From assembly GCA_043810345.1 (NCBI GenBank), contig JBDROF010000099.1, forward strand, positions 1 to 45,366: DNA of 45,366 nucleotides, given 5' to 3'. The notes below the pieces were generated by a model. It was given only the letters and a program-made list of their open reading frames with translations. It made no database searches and was not told the DNA's origin. The DNA is from QYOJ01 sp043810345 (GTDB taxonomy: Bacteria > Bacteroidota > Bacteroidia > Bacteroidales > FEN-979). Below are positions 40,143-45,366 of the stretch, one piece after another. Made by a program: the position numbers and the translations under genes. The number at the start of each line of letters is the position of its first letter. Position 1 is the stretch's first letter.

Positions 40143-41138
40143 TCAGATTGAAATTTGTTTAAGCAGGGGGTGGTAATTCCCTTTGAGTCCTGTTTGTTTG
40201 GAGTTCCGGATATCGTATACGATGTTGATGCTGGATCGGGCATCGTGCAATCCATACCCTTTTCCGGCCAAAATCTGTTTATAGCTAATCGTATGGAGAT
40301 CAGTAAAGCCCTCGCTGAACTCAATTTCTTCCCCATCTATCGACAGGGAGCGGTAGGTGCTTTTTCCGTTTGTTTTATGGGCGCCTGGTACATCTTCGTA
40401 ATTCAGGCTCAGGAACCACCTGACCCGGGCCCGTTGGAGTTCCAACAATCCAGCCGCCCGGCTTTCGGTCAGCAGGTGGACCTTGTTTTCCTTCATTTCG
40501 CCAAAGATCCAGGCAAGCATATCAAAAAAATGGACTCCGATGTTTGTGCCGATGCCACCCGACTTCTCCATATTTCCTTTCCAGGAACGATGATACCATT
40601 TCCCCCGGGAGGTGATGTAAGTCAGATCGATGTCATGGCATTGATTCTTCGGCAGGATGTCAATTTTTTCCTTGAGTGCCATGATTGCCGGATGGTGCCT
40701 CAGTTGCAGGATGGTATAGACCTTTTTTCCGGACTCCTTTTCAATCATCTTCAGTGCATCGACATTCCAGGGGTTCAGCACAATGGGTTTTTCGCAGATG
40801 GCGTGAGCATCGTTTCTCAGGGCCAGCCGGATATGGGCATCATGCATGTAATTAGGGGAGCAGATGCTGACGTAATCCACTTTCCGGTCGCTCATCCGGT
40901 TCCGGGATTGAGCCAGCCTCCTGAGTTTGTCGAGGTGCCGGTCGAAACGTTCCGGTTCGATGAAGAAGTCGGTATTGGGGAAATAACTATCCATGATCCC
41001 AACCCCATCGTAAGGATCGAGGGCCGCAATCAGTTCATTCCCGGTCTCTTTGATCGCCTTCATGTGACGCGGGGCAATGTACCCTGCCGCACCGATCAGT
41101 GCGAAATTAAGCGGTCTTTGGGTGGTTTTCATATCCAT
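40143..41138 (-). CDS. Gfo/Idh/MocA oxidoreductase, WbpB/WlbA type
   Basis: A 331-residue NAD-dependent dehydrogenase. The N-terminal Rossmann motif is FALIGAAGYIAPRHMKAI (about 12-29), and CEKPIVLNPWNVDAL holds the conserved EKP. The C-terminal part has GGIGTNIGVHFFDMLAWIFG. The signature is that of WbpB/WlbA, which oxidises C3 of UDP-GlcNAcA before amino transfer; in other species the bound NADH is recycled with 2-oxoglutarate made by WbpE. It overlaps the acetyltransferase gene by 32 bases (26 if Met3 is used). It is the third gene of the operon. Confidence 0.9.
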   Translation of the reverse strand: MDMKTTQRPLNFALIGAAGYIAPRHMKAIKETGNELIAALDPYDGVGIMDSYFPNTDFFIEPERFDRHLDKLRRLAQSRNRMSDRKVDYVSICSPNYMHDAHIRLALRNDAHAICEKPIVLNPWNVDALKMIEKESGKKVYTILQLRHHPAIMALKEKIDILPKNQCHDIDLTYITSRGKWYHRSWKGNMEKSGGIGTNIGVHFFDMLAWIFGEMKENKVHLLTESRAAGLLELQRARVRWFLSLNYEDVPGAHKTNGKSTYRSLSIDGEEIEFSEGFTDLHTISYKQILAGKGYGLHDARSSINIVYDIRNSKQTGLKGNYHPLLKQISI

Positions 41139-41715
41139 CAGGAAGTTTCGTTACAGACCCATCTATTAATTGATACCGTTCGTTGCTTTCAGGACAGATG
41201 GCGATCCCCTCTGTATCAAACTTCAACCGGTGACCATATTGGCTCATCCAGCCTGTCTGCTTCCCGGGGTTTCCAACGATCAAGGCGTAAGGAGGAACAT
41301 CCCTGGTGACCACCGCACCAGCTCCGATAAAGGCGAACTCGCCGATCTCATGCCCGCATAAAACAGTTGCGTTAGCCCCGATGGAGGCCCCTCTCCTGAC
41401 CAATGTCTGTTCGTATTGACCCCTCCGGATGACCGAACTCCGTGGATTGGTGATATTCGTGAATACCACGGAGGGACCCAGGAATACATCATCCTCGCAG
41501 ATGACCCCGGTATAGATGGAGACGTTGTTCTGGACCTTCACATTATTGCCCAGTTTGACCTCCGGTGAGACCACCACGTTCTGGCCAAAGTTACAGTTCT
41601 CGCCTATTTCACATCCCTGCATGATGTGGGTGAAATGCCAGATCTTTGTCCCTTTGCCGATGGAGCATCCATCGTCGATGACAGCGGTGTCGTGGGCAAA
41701 ATAGGGTTTCTCCAT
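41107..41715 (-). CDS. Left-handed beta-helix N-acetyltransferase, WbpD/WlbB type
   Basis: A 202-residue hexapeptide-repeat acetyltransferase that forms a trimer. It starts EKPYFAHDTAVIDDGCSIGK and continues with repeats IGENCNFGQNVVVSPEVKLG and CEDDVFLGPSVVFTNI, then RRGASIGANATVLCGHEIGE and GAGAVVTRDVPPYALIVGNP. The end, GMSQYG-type with CPESNERYQLIDG, agrees with WbpD, which acetylates the C3 amino group to give UDP-GlcNAc(3NAc)A. The ATG at 41715 was chosen (4 bases after the aminotransferase stop); an earlier ATG at 41775 was rejected. Confidence 0.9.
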   Translation of the reverse strand: MEKPYFAHDTAVIDDGCSIGKGTKIWHFTHIMQGCEIGENCNFGQNVVVSPEVKLGNNVKVQNNVSIYTGVICEDDVFLGPSVVFTNITNPRSSVIRRGQYEQTLVRRGASIGANATVLCGHEIGEFAFIGAGAVVTRDVPPYALIVGNPGKQTGWMSQYGHRLKFDTEGIAICPESNERYQLIDGSVTKLPDGYENHPKTA

Positions 41716-41719
41716 AAAA

Positions 41720-42850
41720 CTAGCTGTTAATGAATTCCAGCAGGGAAGTGGTGATATGGGCCAGTTGTTCCTCATCCAGCTCGGTATGCATTGGCAAGGA
41801 GATCACATGTTCGGAGAGTGACTCTGTGACAGGGAAATCTCCTTCCTTGTACCTTGGATCGATGTAGGCTTTCTGGATATGGAGGGGGACTGGGTAGTAG
41901 ATCATGGCCGGGATCTCTTTGGAAGCCAGATATTCCTTCAGTCCTTGCCGGTCGATATTGCTGGTTATAAGGGTGTATTGATGAAACACATGGGAAGATT
42001 TGGGGTAGCGCACCGGTATTTTCAGCCCACGTTGTCCGGCAAAAGCCCTGTCGTAGTAATCCGCAGCGTCCCGGCGCCTGGAGGCGTACTCATCCAGGTG
42101 TTTCAACTTCACTTTCAACACTGCTGCCTGGATGCTGTCGAGACGGGAGTTCACCCCGATGAAATCATGGTAGTAGCGAACGGTCATTCCGTGGTTTACA
42201 ATGACGCGAAGGCGGCTGGCAAGTTCATCATCGTTGGTAAAGATCGCCCCTCCGTCACCATAGCACCCCAGGTTTTTTGACGGAAAAAAGGAGGTACAGC
42301 CTACATGTCCAAGGGTGCCAGCTTTTTTCCTTGATCCATCGTGGAAGATATAATCCGCACCAATGGCCTGGCAGTTGTCCTCAATGACATACAGGTCATG
42401 CAGCCGGGCAATCTCCAGGATCTCCTCCATGGATGCACATTGTCCGAAAAGATGAACCGGCACAATTGCTTTCGTCTTTGGGGTAATGGCCTGCTTGATC
42501 GCTTCCGGGTCAATATTAAATGTACCTGGGTCCACATCCACCAGCACGGGAGTAAGTTTGAGGAGAGCAATTACTTCCGCTGTGGCGATAAAGGTAAAAG
42601 AGGCGGTGATCACCTCATCTCCCGGTTGAAGGTCCAGCGCCATCATCGACACCTGGAGGGCGTCGGTGCCGTTGGCACAGGGGATCACATGTTTGACCCC
42701 AAGATACCCTTCAAGGTCTTCCTGGAAAGATTTTACCGCAGGACCATTGATGAAAGCACAGGTATCAATGACCTCCTGTATCCCTTTGTCAATTTCAGAT
42801 TTGATCTGTTTGTACTGCTGTTGCAGGTCGACCATCTGGATTTTCTTCAT
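41720..42850 (-). CDS. DegT/DnrJ/EryC1 aminotransferase, WbpE/WlbC/PorR type
   Basis: A 376-residue PLP-dependent sugar aminotransferase. The start MVDLQQQYKQIKSEID, the PLP-phosphate-binding NGTDALQVSM (about 61-70), EDNCQAIGA and the lysine in SFFPSKNLGCYGDGGAIF are intact. WbpE transfers an amino group to C3 of the UDP-3-keto-GlcNAcA made by WbpB. In P. gingivalis its homologue PorR is needed for A-LPS and normal surface anchoring of type IX cargo. It is the first gene of the sugar operon, with a TACCTTTG box 41 bases upstream. Confidence 0.92.
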   Translation of the reverse strand: MKKIQMVDLQQQYKQIKSEIDKGIQEVIDTCAFINGPAVKSFQEDLEGYLGVKHVIPCANGTDALQVSMMALDLQPGDEVITASFTFIATAEVIALLKLTPVLVDVDPGTFNIDPEAIKQAITPKTKAIVPVHLFGQCASMEEILEIARLHDLYVIEDNCQAIGADYIFHDGSRKKAGTLGHVGCTSFFPSKNLGCYGDGGAIFTNDDELASRLRVIVNHGMTVRYYHDFIGVNSRLDSIQAAVLKVKLKHLDEYASRRRDAADYYDRAFAGQRGLKIPVRYPKSSHVFHQYTLITSNIDRQGLKEYLASKEIPAMIYYPVPLHIQKAYIDPRYKEGDFPVTESLSEHVISLPMHTELDEEQLAHITTSLLEFINS

Positions 42851-42890
42851 CCCTGTTCTGTTGGCCTCTGATTGTCTTCGAATTTCCCTG

Positions 42891-42898
42891 CAAAGGTA
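42891..42898 (-). promoter_or_regulatory. Candidate -7 box for the sugar (wbp-like) operon
   Basis: TACCTTTG on the minus strand fits TAnnTTTG and lies 41 bases before the aminotransferase start. It stands back to back with the elbB box at 42906, 7 bases apart. Confidence 0.5.
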
Positions 42899-42905
42899 AA
42901 ATATT

Positions 42906-42913
42906 TATCTTTG
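42906..42913 (+). promoter_or_regulatory. Candidate -7 box for elbB
   Basis: TATCTTTG fits TAnnTTTG and lies 38 bases before the elbB ATG. Its -33 region would overlap the opposite promoter's start region. No TTTG is found at 19 bases. Confidence 0.5.
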
Positions 42914-42951
42914 GGTCATGGAAACGCATTATTGATCAAACCTGAAAAATC

Positions 42952-43599
42952 ATGAAAAATTTTGCAGTCGTACTTTCCGGTTGTGGGGTATATGACGGAG
43001 CGGAGATTCACGAAGCCGTACTGACCCTGCTGGCCATTGATAAACTGGGAGCTGCCTATCAATGTTTTGCCCCGGATATGAATCAGGCTCATGTGATCAA
43101 CCATCTAAAAGGAGAAGAGAGTTCTGAAACCCGGAATGTGCTGGCGGAGTCGGCACGTATTGCCCGGGGGAACATCAAACCCCTGAGAGACTTCAATCCG
43201 GCAGCTTTCGACGGATTGATCATCCCTGGAGGATTTGGCGCGGCGAAAAACCTCTGCGACTGGGCCTTCAAAGGAGATAGCTGTACCGTGAATCCGGATG
43301 TTGAGAAAGCTATCCGTTCCACGTTCAAGGCAGGTAAACCCATCGGAGCCATGTGTATAGCTCCGGTGATCCTGGCAAAACTTTTCAGCGGGACCAACCT
43401 GACAACCGGACAGGATCCGGCATCCGGAGGATTCATTGAAAAGATGGGGAACAGTTATACCCAAACCTCTCATGGAGAGGTGGTGATCGATCACGAAAAA
43501 AGACTGTTTACCACACCCTGTTACATGCTGGATGCCTCCATCAGTCAAATAGCCGATGGGGCGGAGAATATCGTGAGGGAGATGATGAGGGTGATGTGA
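42952..43599 (+). CDS. elbB: Isoprenoid biosynthesis glyoxalase ElbB
   Basis: A 215-residue DJ-1/PfpI-like protein with glyoxalase activity reported in E. coli. The start FAVVLSGCGVYDGAEIHEAV holds the family Cys C11. The DJ-1-type nucleophile elbow is GAMCIAPVILAK (C at about 135). IIPGGFGAAKNLCDWAFKG and TGQDPASGGFIEKMG are typical. E. coli ElbB is linked to isoprenoid yield, but its cellular substrate is unclear. The dxr gene of the MEP route lies in this window but is not adjacent. It is divergent from the sugar operon. Confidence 0.92.
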   Translation: MKNFAVVLSGCGVYDGAEIHEAVLTLLAIDKLGAAYQCFAPDMNQAHVINHLKGEESSETRNVLAESARIARGNIKPLRDFNPAAFDGLIIPGGFGAAKNLCDWAFKGDSCTVNPDVEKAIRSTFKAGKPIGAMCIAPVILAKLFSGTNLTTGQDPASGGFIEKMGNSYTQTSHGEVVIDHEKRLFTTPCYMLDASISQIADGAENIVREMMRVM

Positions 43600-43620
43600 G
43601 ACGAGGGACGAAGGACGAAT
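43600..43620. repeat. Heptad tandem repeat after the elbB stop
   Basis: Three units: gacgagg, gacgaag, gacgaat. The array begins on the base after the elbB TGA. The unit is close to the rlmN array read on its coding strand (gacgagg followed by gacgtaa units). Confidence 0.75.
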
Positions 43621-43638
43621 CACCGGAACGGATGACCT

Positions 43639-43839
43639 TCACCTCTTCTCCACGTCCCGGTACATCTCAAACAGCTTACCGACCATCACTGCTTGTTCCC
43701 TGATGCTTGGTTGGATGTCCTGCTTTAAATCATTTGCAGTTTGTAAGAACAACGTATCCAGTTCCAAAACATGGGTGTAATTCAGCAGGATCAGGCAGGC
43801 GTATTTTTCAAGGAATTCGGATTTTTGGGCTGAGGTCAT
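43639..43839 (-). CDS. Possible small protein, 66 residues
   Basis: Begins MTSAQKSEFLEKYACLILLN and ends VGKLFEMYRDVEKR. It looks mainly helical with an amphipathic pattern, and residues 10-32 are moderately hydrophobic. No family is recognised. The start at 43839 avoids the upstream repeat element. Coding potential is uncertain because it lies in a repeat-rich gap. Confidence 0.3.
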   Translation of the reverse strand: MTSAQKSEFLEKYACLILLNYTHVLELDTLFLQTANDLKQDIQPSIREQAVMVGKLFEMYRDVEKR

Positions 43840-43907
43840 GTTCTGAGATATCAGATGCCGTTGCTTCGCTTCCACTTCGCTTTGCTCGTGGCTTTGGCTC
43901 TGAAAGT

Positions 43908-43976
43908 TCACCACGAAGAATTCACAAAGACACAAAGAAAAGTGCTGCTTTTGTGACCTTCGGCCTTTGTGTTGAG
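43908..43976. repeat. Imperfect inverted repeat built on CACAAAG words
   Basis: The plus strand reads caccacgaag, then cacaaagacacaaag (43923-43937), and after a spacer ctttgtg at about 43970-43976, with cttttgtg in between. CACAAAG and CTTTGTG face each other, so a long imperfect hairpin can form. The CACCACGAAG/CACAAAGACACAAAG wording resembles an intergenic element I have seen in many environmental genomes, from memory only. Confidence 0.5.
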
Positions 43977-43994
43977 GTTTTGATACCAAATTTT

Positions 43995-45366
43995 CTAAAG
44001 AACAACCAGTTTCTCTCTTGCCAGCGCCATGCCCTTTCGTTCCACCACCACCAGATAAATCCCTACATTCAAATCAGTTACATCCACTGTAGCCTCTTTC
44101 CCGAAATCCATTGTCAGGATCTTCCTCCCAGACAGATCGTACAGGATCAGCTTGCCGCCTCCGATTGCGTTTCCTCCTATTACATCCTTCAACCGGACCC
44201 GTACCTTTCCTCCGGCCGGATTGGGGTAGAGTTGCAACCGGTACCGCTCTTCAATCCCAGCCGGTTCGCCATATCCCGTGATGATATCGCAATCGCAATC
44301 GATCGTATCGGTGAGGATGGGAAAAGGACATAAACTATCATAGACAAAGGTAAATGAATACAGCGAATCATACTGGAGGTCGCTGTTGACTTTAATTGCT
44401 AATCCATCCACCTCCGTATAGGAGGATTCCGGAGGGCAATAACCCGTGATCAGGAATTTTCCGTCAATCGAAGAGGTGATGCATTCATTGGTTACTGAAC
44501 CTGTGTCATTCTCAAGATAGTTAAGGATATTGAACATCGTATCCGTTTTAAACACCCCTAATAAATAAGGAGGATTTCCAGTGAGATCATGAGTAACTCT
44601 GCCAGCTTGAATTATTGCCCCATCATTCAGTGACTTAAGATAATATAAAAACGTGTAAAGCGTATCTGGATGAAGTGTTTTTTCAAAGAGCAAACCACCA
44701 TCTTGATTATATTTACCATTATATGGTTTGTCTACAAGGAGTTTTATCATATTGTTATTTGATTGTGAGAAATCATAGCCAACTGAATAGAAAATCTCCT
44801 CCATCTCAATAGCACTAAGTAATAAACCTTCCTGATTTGTATCTAAGTTCTGTGGTCTAATCCAACGTTCATTACCAGAACTATCAAATTTTGCTAACAT
44901 ATGCTGCAGTCTCCACATAGTGGGATTTATGGTATCCAATGGGAAATAACAATGACCGGAGAACAAATACTCGCCGTTATCTGTTATTATAAAATCAGAA
45001 ACCAACGGAGCCCCGATATTTGGATGCGATCCCGGTGGAATAATACGAAAAGAATATAGAATATTTCCACTGGTATCAATGGTCCATAATTTATTTGCAT
45101 CATAATATGAAATGGCGGCGTACCTTGTGTACAAGGCATAATTGCCATCGCTGCGGATTTTTACCCGATACCCGTAATTCATATCATAATAACGGATTAC
45201 CTTACACCATACCTTCTCTCCACATGCATTTAATCGCATGATAAATACATCTCTATTTTCATCATATTGATTTGTCGATCCTGTGATTACGATATCTCCA
45301 TTTTCATTTGTATCAATTGATTTAACTAAGAAAAACAGATCAGAATTAACTAAAGATTTGGACCAT
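43995..45366 (-). CDS. Type IX-secreted protein with C-terminal sorting domain, 5' end missing
   Basis: The reading frame is open to the right edge of the window, so the start is outside. The visible about 457 residues consist of a repeated beta-rich part with short GDIVITGST-, GEYLFSGHCY-, DGKFLITGYC-type strands that may form a propeller-like fold. The last about 80 residues form a type A type IX sorting domain: LQLYPNPAGGKVRVRLKD, LILYDLSGRKIL, and the final LNVGIYLVVVERKG plus basic end with REKLVVL. The protein should be exported by Sec, then by the type IX machine, and be cut at the sorting domain. Base composition changes along the gene: the N-terminal part is much more AT-rich than the C-terminal part. 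Function is unknown. Confidence 0.88.
   Translation of the reverse strand, partial: WSKSLVNSDLFFLVKSIDTNENGDIVITGSTNQYDENRDVFIMRLNACGEKVWCKVIRYYDMNYGYRVKIRSDGNYALYTRYAAISYYDANKLWTIDTSGNILYSFRIIPPGSHPNIGAPLVSDFIITDNGEYLFSGHCYFPLDTINPTMWRLQHMLAKFDSSGNERWIRPQNLDTNQEGLLLSAIEMEEIFYSVGYDFSQSNNNMIKLLVDKPYNGKYNQDGGLLFEKTLHPDTLYTFLYYLKSLNDGAIIQAGRVTHDLTGNPPYLLGVFKTDTMFNILNYLENDTGSVTNECITSSIDGKFLITGYCPPESSYTEVDGLAIKVNSDLQYDSLYSFTFVYDSLCPFPILTDTIDCDCDIITGYGEPAGIEERYRLQLYPNPAGGKVRVRLKDVIGGNAIGGGKLILYDLSGRKILTMDFGKEATVDVTDLNVGIYLVVVERKGMALAREKLVVL

Larger units (their letters stand above)
43621..43994. other. Poorly coding stretch between elbB and the type IX cargo gene
   Basis: About 370 bases without a confident gene. 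A minus-strand frame of 116 codons (43639-43989) crosses it. Its 5' third coincides with an inverted-repeat element (43908-43976), so only the last 66 codons are considered a possible gene. No terminator with a clear T-run was found. It may hold a decayed gene. Confidence 0.4.

Noticed and set aside
40106..40336. 77-residue extension of the nucleotide-sugar dehydrogenase
   Set aside because: It overlaps the oxidoreductase gene by about 190 bases and has no homology-like pattern; the family begins near MDLYDKLL.
40155..41309. Open plus-strand frame of 384 codons
   Set aside because: Antisense to the WbpB-like and WbpD-like genes, whose active-site motifs are complete.
43995..45239. Complete cargo gene starting at the ATG at 45239
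   Set aside because: The frame stays open without a stop through 45366 and the upstream residues (GDIVITGST etc.) continue the same repeat pattern, so the gene is cut by the window edge.

Overview
The window is a gene-dense stretch of a Bacteroidota chromosome, most likely order Bacteroidales or a close relative. Four things point there: (i) type IX secretion/gliding genes (porP/sprF, gldK, gldL, gldM, gldN, sprE/porW, and a cargo protein with a C-terminal sorting domain); (ii) lineage-typical families (DUF4468, DUF4421, an Ig-like lipoprotein, Bacteroidetes-type LptE, a GroEL ending in a Gly/Met tail); (iii) several promoter -7 boxes of the Bacteroidota form TAnnTTTG; (iv) weak use of Shine-Dalgarno sites with several GTG/TTG starts. 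No rRNA, tRNA, CRISPR array, prophage or transposase was seen. The window reads as core chromosome.

Layout. 1-5.6 kb: a GH3-family enzyme, an unusual response regulator, YebC, an Ig-like lipoprotein and an ArsR-type regulator. 5.7-9.0 kb: adenine deaminase, RlmN and a DUF4468 protein. 9.1-14.4 kb: groES-groEL with a strong terminator, then a separate operon running sigma-54 activator -> lptE -> proline-rich TPR protein -> secG and ending in its own terminator. 14.4-19.1 kb: pheT and recG. 19.1-25.3 kb: porP-gldK-gldL-gldM-gldN, the type IX secretion motor and ring module. 25.4-28.8 kb: an M23 peptidase -> dxr -> rseP operon. 28.9-34.7 kb, plus strand: sprE/porW, bactofilin, atpZ, an AtpI-like protein, DUF4421, a PTPS and folE. 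34.9-36.6 kb: a Bax-inhibitor-1 family protein and fabD. 36.7-42.9 kb, minus strand: a nucleotide-sugar operon whose first four genes look like WbpE-WbpD-WbpB-WbpA (UDP-2,3-diacetamido-2,3-dideoxyglucuronate synthesis), followed by galE and rfbB. 42.9-45.4 kb: elbB, a poorly coding stretch with repeats, and a type IX cargo gene cut by the right edge.

Two themes stand out. First, secretion and anchoring: the type IX core, a type IX cargo and the Wbp sugar pathway lie within about 26 kb. In Porphyromonas gingivalis the Wbp/Vim sugar is the group that links cleaved type IX cargo to the cell surface, so the window may hold both halves of a secretion-plus-anchoring system. Second, short tandem repeats of period 7 occur in at least six separate gene junctions (7398, 11596, 34755, 35635, 37715 and 43600), each with a different heptamer. 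A period 9/10 relative lies at 36561. In two cases the repeat runs over the stop codon and supplies the last residues of the upstream protein (RlmN and GalE). I regard this dispersed heptad-repeat pattern as the least explained signal here.
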